NCBI RefSeq assembly: GCF_918731615.1
Contig: NZ_OU957226.1
Coordinates: 1,178,001-1,242,000 of the forward strand
Length of the DNA: 64,000 nucleotides
Source of the DNA: Flavobacterium sp. CECT 9288
GTDB taxonomy: Bacteria > Bacteroidota > Bacteroidia > Flavobacteriales > Flavobacteriaceae
Direction: 5' to 3'
Part shown: positions 35,809 to 44,886 of the stretch, in pieces
Numbering within the stretch: the stretch's first letter is position 1
Layout: each line of letters starts with the position of its first letter
Notes under the pieces: model-generated
Told to the model about the DNA's origin: nothing
Databases searched by the model: none
What the model saw: only the letters and a program-made list of their open reading frames with translations
Made by a program: the position numbers and the translations under genes

Positions 35809-35827
35809 CTTTTTCCACTTTTTTTTG

Positions 35828-37612
35828 TTACTCTATTGTCATGGATTTTAGTTTGGTTCTATAGGCTTCAAGAGCCACTGACTTTGATATAAAACCATAA
35901 TATTTACCCTCTTTAAGTACAGGTAAGAATGCTTTTTTCGACTTTTCGAATTTATTCATGACTTGTTCCATACTGTCAAAGGGTGCAATAGTTTCTACAG
36001 GTGCCATCATGATTTCTTTCACCAAAGTATATTTGACACGATAGGTGTTAAAAATGATTTCGCGAATATCATTAAAATGGACAATTCCAAGTAAGTTTTG
36101 TTGGGCATCAATGACACCAAAAATAACTTGATTCGAATGAGAAATGAGATCCACTAAGCGTTCTAAATTTTCATCAGGAGTTACCGTTAAAAAATCGGTT
36201 TGAATAATAGTGTTGGTTTCTAGTGTAGAAAGGATATTGGTGTCTTTATTACTGGTGAAAGCATGTCCTTTTTCGACCAAGTTTTTAACATCCATAGAGT
36301 GTTTTTCAAAACGTTTAGAAATAGCAAAACTGATAGAAGCCACAATCATAAGAGGAATCATTAAATTGTAACCTCCAGTTATTTCGGCAATCAAGAAAAT
36401 GGCGGTTAGTGGCGCATGAAATAATCCACTTAATATTCCCGCCATTCCTACTAGTGTGAAATTGCTAACGGGTAATTTTGTGAGTCCTGTGAGATTTAGA
36501 AATTTTGAAAAAAAGAATCCTACATAAGAACCTAAAAACAAGGAAGGAGCAAAATTACCTCCGTTACCACCACTGTTGATGGTAATGCTGGTTGCAAAAA
36601 CTTTGAGCATCATAGTAGCACCCACAAATAGTAAAAGCACCCAACTATTGTTTCTAAAGTCACTAAAAAGAGTATGTTCTAGTAATTTACCAGGATCACT
36701 CTCTGAAAGGGTTTTGATGCTTTCATAACCTTCACCAAAAAGTGTGGGGAAAACAACAATTAATAGTGCTAAAATGCTTGCTCCAAAGAGCCCTTTCTTG
36801 AAGGGAGAAAATTTTAAGCGTCCAAAAAAATGTTCTACTCTTTGAAAATTTCTAGAGTAGTACACGGCTATTAATCCAGTGAAAATACCAAGAAGTACAT
36901 AGTATAAAATGTTGTGGTAATCAAAACTTTGTTGTTGTTTGAACGACAAAAGAATTTCCTCATCCAATACAATTACAGATACGAGTGCTCCCGTAGCAGC
37001 GGCAATCATGATGGGAGTAAAGGCAGCTATACTAACATCAACTAATAAAACTTCAATGGCAAATAGAACTCCAGCAATGGGTGCGTTGAACGCCGCTGCA
37101 ATTCCTGCGGCTACACCACAGCCTATCAAAAGAGTTCTGTCTTTGTAGCTTAATTTATAGTTTTGAGCATAATTTGATCCAAAAGCAGCACCGGTAATTA
37201 CAATAGGACTTTCTAAACCTGCTGATCCACCAAGTCCAACAGTTAGCGAGCTCGTTACAATTTGGGCATACATTTGTTTCCTGGGGATAATACTTGCTTT
37301 TTTTGCAACAGCATATAATATTTGAGAAGTTCCTTTTTGAATGCTTCCGCCTAATACTTTTTTTACCACCAGAATAGTGAGTAAAATTCCAATGATGGGT
37401 AAAATACTAGTCAGAAAACCAAGTTTTAAAATGCCGCTTACATACGTTGCAAAAATAAACACCCAGTGTGCAAAAGTTTTCAATACAATTACTGCAAAAG
37501 CAGCTGAAATACCCACTAATACTGCTGATAAAAATATAAATTGTTTAGGAGTCAATAATGATTGTGCTATTGAAATAATAGCTTCTAACCTTGAAATATA
37601 TTTTTTAAACAT
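35828..37612 (-). CDS. ClC-family chloride channel/transporter with CBS domains
   Basis: This 594-residue protein has about ten hydrophobic segments in residues 20-430 and two CBS domains at about 460-590. ClC selectivity motifs are visible: GLGGSAGLESPIVITGAAFG (about 127-146, retaining the Glu expected to act as the gating or proton glutamate) and GGNGGNFAPSLFLGSYVG (about 350-367). Such proteins move chloride, often in exchange for protons, across the inner membrane. The start is supported by a -7 box, TAGCTTTG, at 37638-37631, which overlaps the end of alkD. Confidence 0.93.
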   Translation of the reverse strand: MFKKYISRLEAIISIAQSLLTPKQFIFLSAVLVGISAAFAVIVLKTFAHWVFIFATYVSGILKLGFLTSILPIIGILLTILVVKKVLGGSIQKGTSQILYAVAKKASIIPRKQMYAQIVTSSLTVGLGGSAGLESPIVITGAAFGSNYAQNYKLSYKDRTLLIGCGVAAGIAAAFNAPIAGVLFAIEVLLVDVSIAAFTPIMIAAATGALVSVIVLDEEILLSFKQQQSFDYHNILYYVLLGIFTGLIAVYYSRNFQRVEHFFGRLKFSPFKKGLFGASILALLIVVFPTLFGEGYESIKTLSESDPGKLLEHTLFSDFRNNSWVLLLFVGATMMLKVFATSITINSGGNGGNFAPSLFLGSYVGFFFSKFLNLTGLTKLPVSNFTLVGMAGILSGLFHAPLTAIFLIAEITGGYNLMIPLMIVASISFAISKRFEKHSMDVKNLVEKGHAFTSNKDTNILSTLETNTIIQTDFLTVTPDENLERLVDLISHSNQVIFGVIDAQQNLLGIVHFNDIREIIFNTYRVKYTLVKEIMMAPVETIAPFDSMEQVMNKFEKSKKAFLPVLKEGKYYGFISKSVALEAYRTKLKSMTIE

Positions 37613-37630
37613 GATTTTTAAAATGATTCA

Positions 37631-37638
37631 CAAAGCTA
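37631..37638 (-). promoter_or_regulatory. -7 promoter box for the ClC gene
   Basis: TAGCTTTG on the minus strand matches TAnnTTTG and sits about 19 bp upstream of the ATG at 37612. The box overlaps the stop codon of alkD. No clear -33 TTTG is present, so this may be a weak promoter supplementing readthrough. Confidence 0.4.
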
Positions 37639-38319
37639 CATTATTTTAAGCGAACCACTATTTTTAAGGGCTTCTTTTGTGCTTAAAGGTTTTAATTTAT
37701 TCGAATTTACAAAGATAAGGACCGCTTCGGGATTTGTTTTAGCATATTCACGAAGCGCCCAACCGATGGCTTTTTGAATAAAAAATTCGGAGGAATTGGC
37801 GTATTTTAAACAGAGCCAAAAAAGGAGATCTGCATTCGTTTTTTGTTTGTATCCCAATTGGAAAAGAATCAAACTACGATGCAACCATATACTCTCTTGA
37901 CTTGAAAATCTTGTGATAACGTTCTCAGTTTCGTTGGGGAATTGCTGTAAATAGTCTCCCAAAATGTATTTTGCTATGGTGTCAACGCTATCCCACCAGG
38001 AATGCTGCAATATTAGTTTTTCAATCCAATCGATGTCAGTATCACTATAAGCCTTTTTCTTTTCTTTTATTAGAATTTCAATGGCGCAATAATGGAATTC
38101 TCGTTCTGGTTTGTTAAAAAGAGTTTGAGCAATTTGTACAGAATGATGGTGTACTTCTTGTTGGTTTTGTTTCCAAATTTCTTTAAATAGTTCTCTTCTT
38201 TTGGTGGTGCGAATACCAAAAAAGGAAAACTTATTGCGCATGTATTGCGACATTGCAAAAGCGTTTTCTACATTTCTATTTTGTTCAAACGCGTTTTCGA
38301 GTGTTGAGATAAAGTTCAT
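37636..38319 (-). CDS. DNA alkylation repair protein, AlkD-like DNA glycosylase
   Basis: The protein has 227 residues and is predicted all helical (HEAT-like). Family landmarks are AMSQYMRNKFSFFGIRTTKR near residues 22-42 and HSWWDSVDTIAKYILGDYL around 105-125, which carries the conserved Trp-Asp region that frames the DNA-binding groove in AlkD. It would remove N3- and N7-alkylated bases. The gene ends 24 bp before the ClC start and shares its strand with ggt and acpH upstream. Confidence 0.9.
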   Translation of the reverse strand: MNFISTLENAFEQNRNVENAFAMSQYMRNKFSFFGIRTTKRRELFKEIWKQNQQEVHHHSVQIAQTLFNKPEREFHYCAIEILIKEKKKAYSDTDIDWIEKLILQHSWWDSVDTIAKYILGDYLQQFPNETENVITRFSSQESIWLHRSLILFQLGYKQKTNADLLFWLCLKYANSSEFFIQKAIGWALREYAKTNPEAVLIFVNSNKLKPLSTKEALKNSGSLKIM

Positions 38320-38363
38320 GGAAACAGAATTTAAAAAGATTGTTTCGGTTTTTTAGTTACAAC

Positions 38364-40049
38364 TTAAAATCCAACCGCTTTGTTGTCACCTCTTCTGTCA
38401 GCTCCGCCTTCAAGTTTGCCATTGGGTAAAACTAAAATGGCATCTACAGCACCTATAATTTCTTTGTCTTTTTCATTGATAGAGTATCCTTTTTGTTTGA
38501 GTTGCAATAGCAAATCTTTGTTGAAAGAATTTGGTTCGAAAATAATTTCATCAGGCAACCATTGGTGGTGAAATCGAGGTGTATCTACTGCCTCTTGCAT
38601 ACTTAAATTAAATTCATATACGTTTAAAATAGTTTGTAAAACCGATGTGATAATAGTTGATCCTCCCGGAGTTCCTACTACCATGTAAAGTTTTTTATCT
38701 TTTTCGATGATGGTTGGAGTCATAGAACTTAGCATTCTTTTTTCAGGGGCAATACTGTTGGCTTTACTTCCGGTAAGACCGTAGAGATTTGGGACACCTG
38801 GTTTTGCGCTAAAATCATCCATTTGATTGTTCAAGAAAAAACCCAGTTCATCACAGTATATTTTGGAACCATAATTATCATTTAAGGTTGTTGTTGCGGC
38901 TATCGCATTCCCAAAAGGATCTACAATAGAGTAATGTGTGGTTTGATCACTTTCATATCCTGTTATTTCACCGTGTGCAACATCTGAAGATTTGGTGGCT
39001 TTATCAAAACTGAAAGTATTCATTCTGTTTTTTAAGTACGAAGGATCAAGTAATTTAGAAGTAGGTATTTTTACAAAATCAGGATCTCCAAGAAAAAAGT
39101 TTCTATCTGCGTAGGCTCTGCGCTCGGCTTCGGTAATCAATTGAATGGCTTTTTGACTGTTGTGTCCCATTTGCGCAAGCGGATATGGTTCTATCATAGA
39201 CATGATTTGGTTCAAACAGATTCCACCACTACTAGGTGGTGCCATAGAAGTTATTTTTAAATCTTTATAATCAAATGTAATTGGTTTTCTCCATTTTGCT
39301 TCGTACTTCTTTAAATCCTCAAGAGTCATAGCACCGTTCTTTTGAGTGAGAAAAGCAATCAGTTTTTGGGCGGTTTCTCCGGCGTAAAATTCCTCTTTTC
39401 CATATTGTGAAATTTTTTTAAGCGTATTTGCTAACGCTTTGTATTTGATGGTATCGTTTGCTTTATAAACTTGAGAGAATAAGCTGTTTGGTCCGTTTTC
39501 TTTAATAAAAACCGCTCTAAAAGCTGCTAGACTTTTGGCTTGATTGGGTGTTACAACTACGCCTCTTTCTGCGAGAGCAATTACAGGTTTTAATATTTCA
39601 CTAATGGGAAGTGAACCGTATTTTTTGTGTACTTCAAAAACACCTGCAATGGTTCCAGGTACACCTGATGCATGTGCTGTTGCAGTACTTTTACCTTTTA
39701 TAACATTTCCATTTTGGTCTAAGAACATATCGTTTTTGGCTGACAAAGGTGCTTTTTCTCTATAATCAATAGAGCCAGTTTCTCCGTTAGCTTTCCTGTA
39801 AACCATAAAACCTCCGCCGCCTATATTTCCCGCTTGCGGATGGGCTACAGCCAATGCTAATTCGGTAGCTACCATAGCGTCAAATGCGTTACCTCCTTTT
39901 TTCATTATGTCGACTCCTATTTGTGAGGCTTCTTCACGCGCAGAAACTACCATTGCTTTGGAAGTCACAAGTCCGGTGGGATTTACTGCTTTTTCTTGGG
40001 ATTTACATCCAATAGCAATTAAGAAAAGTAACGGTAATAATTTTTTCAT
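38364..40049 (-). CDS. ggt: Gamma-glutamyltransferase, lipoprotein form
   Basis: This 561-residue protein begins MKKLLPLLFLIAIGC, a lipoprotein signal with C15 as the lipidated cysteine, so it is anchored in the envelope. The family autocleavage site is TTHYS: T370 would be freed by self-processing as the N-terminal nucleophile of the small subunit. Substrate-binding landmarks GNIGGGGFMVYR and GTPGGSTIITSVLQ are also present. It hydrolyses glutathione and other gamma-glutamyl compounds outside the cytoplasm. Its start overlaps the upstream acpH stop by 4 bp (ATGA), indicating translational coupling. Confidence 0.96.
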   Translation of the reverse strand: MKKLLPLLFLIAIGCKSQEKAVNPTGLVTSKAMVVSAREEASQIGVDIMKKGGNAFDAMVATELALAVAHPQAGNIGGGGFMVYRKANGETGSIDYREKAPLSAKNDMFLDQNGNVIKGKSTATAHASGVPGTIAGVFEVHKKYGSLPISEILKPVIALAERGVVVTPNQAKSLAAFRAVFIKENGPNSLFSQVYKANDTIKYKALANTLKKISQYGKEEFYAGETAQKLIAFLTQKNGAMTLEDLKKYEAKWRKPITFDYKDLKITSMAPPSSGGICLNQIMSMIEPYPLAQMGHNSQKAIQLITEAERRAYADRNFFLGDPDFVKIPTSKLLDPSYLKNRMNTFSFDKATKSSDVAHGEITGYESDQTTHYSIVDPFGNAIAATTTLNDNYGSKIYCDELGFFLNNQMDDFSAKPGVPNLYGLTGSKANSIAPEKRMLSSMTPTIIEKDKKLYMVVGTPGGSTIITSVLQTILNVYEFNLSMQEAVDTPRFHHQWLPDEIIFEPNSFNKDLLLQLKQKGYSINEKDKEIIGAVDAILVLPNGKLEGGADRRGDNKAVGF

Positions 40050-40630
40050 AATGTTGATTTTTTGTGGTTTACAAATGAGATTAATTCAGCAAAAAAAAGA
40101 GTAAAGTCATTCTCAAATTCACTGTAGAATTCGTTTAATTCATTGCTTGCAAACCTCATTTGGGATTGGTTTTTAGTGCGTTTGTCCATTTGGGTTAAAA
40201 TTCCATCTATGCCTTCAACTGTTTGGTAACTTACAAGCCAATTTTGTTGTATCATGTAGGGCATCATACCTTTTGTTTTCTCTGATAGTACGCTGTAATT
40301 ATGGTACAGGGAGTCGTAAAAACGGGCAACAAAATCTTCTAGTTTTTCATTAGAATAATTCGACCAGTTTTTGGCTAAAAAGTGATCGTAAAAAACATCC
40401 ACAATCACTCCAGCGTAATGATGGTATTTTTCATGAAGTTTTTTTGTACTTTGTCTAAAGATAGGATGCGCATCGGTAAAAGTATCAATGGCTCGATGCA
40501 AAACAATACCTTTTTGAATTTCTAATGGGTAGTTTTCATAGTGACTCCCTCTGATTCCATCAGCCATGAAATTACCAATTTTAAGTAAATCATTTTCGCC
40601 AGAAAGGTAAATGTGTGCTAGGAAATTCAT
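40046..40630 (-). CDS. ACP phosphodiesterase-like protein (AcpH family)
   Basis: At 194 residues, it begins MNFLAHIYLSGENDLLKIGN, with HRAIDTFTDAHP at about 45-56 and YAGVIVDVFYDHFLAKNW near 72-89. These His and Asp clusters are typical of the HD-related AcpH family, which removes the 4'-phosphopantetheine group from acyl carrier protein. It is first in a two-gene unit with ggt and is divergent from glmM. Whether this member acts on ACP is untested. Confidence 0.9.
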   Translation of the reverse strand: MNFLAHIYLSGENDLLKIGNFMADGIRGSHYENYPLEIQKGIVLHRAIDTFTDAHPIFRQSTKKLHEKYHHYAGVIVDVFYDHFLAKNWSNYSNEKLEDFVARFYDSLYHNYSVLSEKTKGMMPYMIQQNWLVSYQTVEGIDGILTQMDKRTKNQSQMRFASNELNEFYSEFENDFTLFFAELISFVNHKKSTL

Positions 40631-40696
40631 GAGATTGCTTTAAAGATTTATAGAATGAAATTTTACGTTCATTTCTATTTTATAGGCTTCAATTCT

Positions 40697-40704
40697 TATA
40701 TTTG
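40697..40704 (+). promoter_or_regulatory. -7 promoter box for glmM
   Basis: TATATTTG matches the Bacteroidota -7 box and lies 44 bp upstream of the glmM ATG. The -33 region lacks a clear TTTG. Confidence 0.5.
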
Positions 40705-40748
40705 TCAGCAATTTAAAATTTAAAATTCAATTTATAAAATATATATCA

Positions 40749-42137
40749 ATGACTTTAATAAAATCAATATCAGGAATTCGAGGTACAATAGGTGGAAATG
40801 TAGGGGATAACTTAACTCCTGTTGATGCTGTAAAATTTGCTTCAGCTTATGGAACTTGGTTAAAAAACTACAGTAAGAAAGATAAAATCACGGTAGTTGT
40901 AGGACGTGATGCTCGTATATCTGGACCAATGATTCATAATTTGGTAGTAAACACCTTGATTGGTTTGGGTATTGATGTGATTGATTTAGGACTTTCAACT
41001 ACTCCAACTGTTGAAGTTGCTGTACCACTTGAAAAAGCTGAGGGCGGAATAATATTAACGGCATCGCATAATCCAAAACAATGGAATGCTTTGAAATTAT
41101 TGAACGAAAAAGGGGAGTTTTTAAATGGTGAAGAGGGACTTAAAATTCTTGAAATTGCGGAAAGCGAAGGTTTTAATTTTTCGGATGTGGATGATTTAGG
41201 AACTATCACAATCAATGATGCCTACATGGACATACACATTGATGAGGTTTTAAACTTACCATTAGTAGATATTGAAGCTGTAAAAGCAGCAAAATTTAAG
41301 GTTGTTGTTGATGGAGTAAACTCATCAGGTGGAATTATTATTCCTAGATTATTAGAATTAATGGGCGTTGAAGTGGTAGAACTTTACTGCGAACCAAACG
41401 GTCATTTCCCTCATAATCCAGAGCCTTTGAAAGAGCATTTAACCGATATTTCGGAACTGGTTGTAAAAGAAAAAGCACATTTAGGAATTGTTGTAGATCC
41501 TGATGTAGATCGTTTGGCATTCATTTGTGAAGATGGCGAAATGTTTGGCGAAGAATACACGTTAGTGGCTTGTGCCGATTATGTTTTGAGTAAAACTCCA
41601 GGAAATACAGTATCTAACATGTCATCGTCTCGTGCTTTACGCGATGTTACAAACGCACATAACGGAAACTACGAAGCCAGTGCTGTAGGTGAGGTAAATG
41701 TAGTAGAATTGATGAAAAAAAATAATGCAGTTATTGGTGGTGAAGGAAACGGTGGAATTATCTACCCAGAGCTTCATTACGGACGTGATAGTTTGGTAGG
41801 AGTAGCTTTGTTTTTGACGCATTTGGCTAACAAAAAAATGACGGTTTCAGCATTGCGTGCTTCGTATCCGGAATATTACATGAGCAAAAATAAAATTGAA
41901 TTAACACCGCAAATTGATGTAGATGCTATTCTTGTTGCCATGACCGAAAAGTACAAGAATGAAGATATTACTACTATTGATGGTGTTAAAATTGATTTTG
42001 CCGAAAATTGGGTTCACTTAAGAAAATCAAATACAGAGCCTATTATTCGTATTTATACCGAAGCAGCCTCTCAAATGCTAGCAGATCAATTAGCACTTAG
42101 AATTATTGATGAAATTAAAGCAGTTGCTGGTATTTAA
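40749..42137 (+). CDS. glmM: Phosphoglucosamine mutase (phosphohexomutase family)
   Basis: A 462-residue alpha-D-phosphohexomutase. The phosphoserine loop TASHNPKQWNALK places the active-site serine at S106. The metal-binding loop is DPDVDRLAF, the sugar-binding loop GEGNGGI, and the phosphate-binding segment RKSNTEPIIRIY near the C-terminus. It converts glucosamine-6-phosphate to glucosamine-1-phosphate for peptidoglycan and lipopolysaccharide precursors. A phosphomannomutase/phosphoglucomutase specificity is not fully excluded. It is monocistronic, with its own promoter box and a strong terminator downstream. Confidence 0.92.
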   Translation: MTLIKSISGIRGTIGGNVGDNLTPVDAVKFASAYGTWLKNYSKKDKITVVVGRDARISGPMIHNLVVNTLIGLGIDVIDLGLSTTPTVEVAVPLEKAEGGIILTASHNPKQWNALKLLNEKGEFLNGEEGLKILEIAESEGFNFSDVDDLGTITINDAYMDIHIDEVLNLPLVDIEAVKAAKFKVVVDGVNSSGGIIIPRLLELMGVEVVELYCEPNGHFPHNPEPLKEHLTDISELVVKEKAHLGIVVDPDVDRLAFICEDGEMFGEEYTLVACADYVLSKTPGNTVSNMSSSRALRDVTNAHNGNYEASAVGEVNVVELMKKNNAVIGGEGNGGIIYPELHYGRDSLVGVALFLTHLANKKMTVSALRASYPEYYMSKNKIELTPQIDVDAILVAMTEKYKNEDITTIDGVKIDFAENWVHLRKSNTEPIIRIYTEAASQMLADQLALRIIDEIKAVAGI

Positions 42138-42151
42138 TGAATAGAATTTTT

Positions 42152-42184
42152 AAACCCTTTTGTATTTTTCAAAAGGGTTTTTTT
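42152..42184 (+). terminator. Rho-independent terminator after glmM
   Basis: AAACCCTTTTG (42152-42162) and CAAAAGGGTTT (42170-42180) form a perfect 11-bp stem with a 7-nt loop, followed by T residues. Confidence 0.9.
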
Positions 42185-42320
42185 AAAATAATACAATTGT
42201 AAGTCTAAAGATGTGTTTTTTTCGTAGATGATACTTAGTTTGAAAAGGGTTTTCGATTTTTCTGTTGTATAATAAAGACGAATTGTAAAACGAAATAAAA
42301 AAGATTTAAAATTTATATTT

Positions 42321-43100
42321 ATGAAAAAAATTTCCGCACTTCTGGTTTTGTGTTCATTTCTATTTGTTGCTTCTTGCTCAAGTGATGAAAATAATTCTAG
42401 TCCTGATGCTGTTACAGTTGATAAAAATTTGAACAAACAGCAAACCGGTAGCTCTGCAAATGATTTATTATCAGATAGGAAATTTAAAAGTTTGGTGATT
42501 GAAGTGGTCTACGTAAATGGTTTTGAACCTAGTACTGCGGCCATAACAAACTTTGTTAATTTTTTAAATGCTAGAACTTTCAAGCCTGGAGGTATTACGG
42601 TCGTGAAACGCGGAATTCCTTCACCAGGAACGGCACCCTATTCAAACGAGGAAATAGTAGCTATTGAGGATGCTAATAGAACTAAATACAATTTAGTAGA
42701 CCAAATTGCTGTTTGGGCTTTTTTTGCTGATGGAAAATCAGATAAAGATGCCGGAAATTCATTTGTACTAGGAACTGCTTATCGCAATACTTCATTTGTT
42801 ATATATGAACAAACGCTTCATGGTTTGAGTGATAGTGCTTTTGAACCCAACAGAAGCGTGCTGGAAACCACAGTAATTACTCATGAATTTGGACATGTTT
42901 TAGGGCTAACAAATTTTGGTACAGCCATGCAAAGCAACCATGAAGACACTGATAATCCTAAACATTGTAATAACAAATCGTGCTTAATGTATTGGACATT
43001 TGATTTGAGTGCTGCAATAGGTAGTATGGGAACCTCTGGAAATGTACCTCAGCTAGATGCTCAATGTATTGCAGACCTTCGTGCGAATGGAGGAAGATAA
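42321..43100 (+). CDS. Lipoprotein zinc metalloprotease
   Basis: This 259-residue protein begins with a lipoprotein signal (FVASC, lipidated Cys near residue 19) and a Ser/Asp/Asn-rich tether. The zinc-binding motif HEFGHVLGLTN puts H188, E189 and H192 as ligands and catalytic base. The usual third metzincin His position is Asn (N198), so the third ligand probably comes from the downstream NHEDTDNPKH segment. SCLMYW could supply the Met-turn. It probably acts on the cell surface or in the periplasm; the substrate is unknown. It lies alone between a terminator and a promoter. Confidence 0.85.
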   Translation: MKKISALLVLCSFLFVASCSSDENNSSPDAVTVDKNLNKQQTGSSANDLLSDRKFKSLVIEVVYVNGFEPSTAAITNFVNFLNARTFKPGGITVVKRGIPSPGTAPYSNEEIVAIEDANRTKYNLVDQIAVWAFFADGKSDKDAGNSFVLGTAYRNTSFVIYEQTLHGLSDSAFEPNRSVLETTVITHEFGHVLGLTNFGTAMQSNHEDTDNPKHCNNKSCLMYWTFDLSAAIGSMGTSGNVPQLDAQCIADLRANGGR

Positions 43101-43263
43101 ATACTTGCGAGTTTAGTTAAGTTTTTTCTTTTTTTTTAAAGTTTTTTTAATACACAGTATTTCGATATCTTTAAAATTATTGTTACAAATGATATTTTTT
43201 CTGAACTATTTAAAAAATAGAGCGTTCAAATCAAGGATATTTAAGGATTACTATAAATTTCAA

Positions 43264-43296
43264 TTTGGAGAAATTACAATAAAACCTTTATCTTTG
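43264..43296 (+). promoter_or_regulatory. Candidate promoter of the class V aminotransferase gene
   Basis: TATCTTTG (43289-43296) matches the -7 box and lies 18 bp before the ATG. TTTG at 43264-43267 is a possible -33 box, with a slightly long 21-bp spacer. The rest of the 43101-43314 gap is A/T-rich with no visible gene. Confidence 0.45.
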
Positions 43297-43314
43297 ATGT
43301 AAATTAAGAAGGTC

Positions 43315-44799
43315 ATGAATGCAGTAGCTACAAAAACAGAGTTAGAGCTTTATTTTGAACAATTTAGAGAGCACATTATTGGGTTAAACCAAGAATTTGA
43401 ATCTCCTTACGGAAAGCAAAAAATCATCTATACAGATTGGACTGCTAGCGGGCGATTGTATCGACCAATTGAAGAAAAGTTAATGAATGAGTTTGGTCCT
43501 TTTGTGGCCAATACACATACTGAGACCACCATTTCTGGGACTGCTATGACAAAAGCGTATCACAAAGCCAGACATATTATCAAACACCATGTGAATGCTA
43601 GTGCAGATGATGTTCTCATAACAGATGGAACCGGAATGACAGGTGTGGTAAACAAGTTTCAAAGAATATTGGGCTTAAAAGTTCCTGAAAATCTAAAGAA
43701 TTTCATCACGATTCCTGCCGAAAAAAAGCCGATTGTTTTTATTTCGCACATGGAACATCATTCAAACCAAACGTCTTGGCTAGAAACAATTGCTGATGTT
43801 GAGGTAATTCCAGCCGCTGAAGATGGTTTGTTTAGCATAGAAAACTTATTGATTTTACTAGATAAATATAAAGAAAGACCTTTTAAAATTGCATCCATCA
43901 CTTCATGCTCTAATGTTACGGGTATCAAAACTCCATATCATGAAGTGGCAAAATTAATGCATCAACATAACGGACTTTGTTTTGTTGATTTTGCTTGCTC
44001 AGGTCCTTACGTAAAGATAGATATGCACCCTGAAGATCAAGAGTCTTATTTAGATGCTATTTTCTTTTCTCCACACAAGTTTTTAGGAGGTCCTGGGACT
44101 TGTGGTATCCTTGTTTTTAATAAAAAATTATATCAAAATGTTGTACCAGATAATCCAGGAGGAGGAACTGTAAGCTGGACAAATCCATGGGGAGAACACA
44201 AATACATTGATAATATTGAGGATAGAGAAGATGGCGGAACACCTGGTTTTTTACAGGTTATAAAAACAGCATTAGCCATACAGCTCAAAGAACAAATGGG
44301 CGTGGATCAAATCTTAAAACGAGAACACGAAATCGTAGAATATATTTTTTCTTCCTTGGGACTTGTGTCCAATATCAAAATTTTAGCAGCTCAACATCAA
44401 GATAGACTGGGTGTTATTTCTTTTTTTATAGAAGACCTGCATTTTAATTTAGGAGTGAAATTATTGAATGATAAATTTGGAATTCAAACACGTGGAGGAT
44501 GCAGTTGTGCAGGCACATACGGACATTTTTTACTGCATGTTGACCAAGAAACCTCTAATAAGTTAGTCAATGAAATTTCGCTAGGAGATTTAATTAGAAA
44601 GCCAGGATGGATCAGGATGTCAATTCATCCCACTACCACAACTGCTGAAATTGAATACGTGTGTAACGGAATTAAAGCGTTAGCCGAAAATCATGCAACA
44701 TGGGCATTAGATTATGATTACAACCCAATTAGCAATGAGTTTGTTCATAAAGAAGCTCAGCCACTAGAGGATAATCTTGTGACAAGTTGGTTCTCTTAA
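43315..44799 (+). CDS. PLP-dependent aminotransferase class V (cysteine desulfurase-like)
   Basis: At 494 residues this is longer than typical cysteine desulfurases. The cofactor lysine is K255 in FFSPHKFLGGPGTCG, with the conserved SCSNVTG and FVDFACSGPY upstream. A C-terminal RGGCSCAGTYGH resembles the cysteine loop of SufS/NifS enzymes, though it aligns only loosely. No iron-sulfur assembly genes lie beside it, so a role in cluster assembly is not supported; catabolic or other sulfur or amino acid chemistry is possible. Confidence 0.88.
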   Translation: MNAVATKTELELYFEQFREHIIGLNQEFESPYGKQKIIYTDWTASGRLYRPIEEKLMNEFGPFVANTHTETTISGTAMTKAYHKARHIIKHHVNASADDVLITDGTGMTGVVNKFQRILGLKVPENLKNFITIPAEKKPIVFISHMEHHSNQTSWLETIADVEVIPAAEDGLFSIENLLILLDKYKERPFKIASITSCSNVTGIKTPYHEVAKLMHQHNGLCFVDFACSGPYVKIDMHPEDQESYLDAIFFSPHKFLGGPGTCGILVFNKKLYQNVVPDNPGGGTVSWTNPWGEHKYIDNIEDREDGGTPGFLQVIKTALAIQLKEQMGVDQILKREHEIVEYIFSSLGLVSNIKILAAQHQDRLGVISFFIEDLHFNLGVKLLNDKFGIQTRGGCSCAGTYGHFLLHVDQETSNKLVNEISLGDLIRKPGWIRMSIHPTTTTAEIEYVCNGIKALAENHATWALDYDYNPISNEFVHKEAQPLEDNLVTSWFS

Positions 44800-44886
44800 T
44801 AAATTACACTATTGCTATTTGTAAAAAAAACTTTAAACTAAAAATAAGACTCAATACTGAAGACTGAAAATCGAAGACGGTTAGAC

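Noticed and set aside
35460..35810. Short coding frames in the RNase P region
   Set aside because: The conserved RNase P RNA core and 3' motif account for the sequence, and no frame there has a protein-like composition.
43315..44799. Calling the class V aminotransferase sufS
   Set aside because: It is much longer than SufS, and no other suf or isc gene is adjacent, so only the family-level name is supported.
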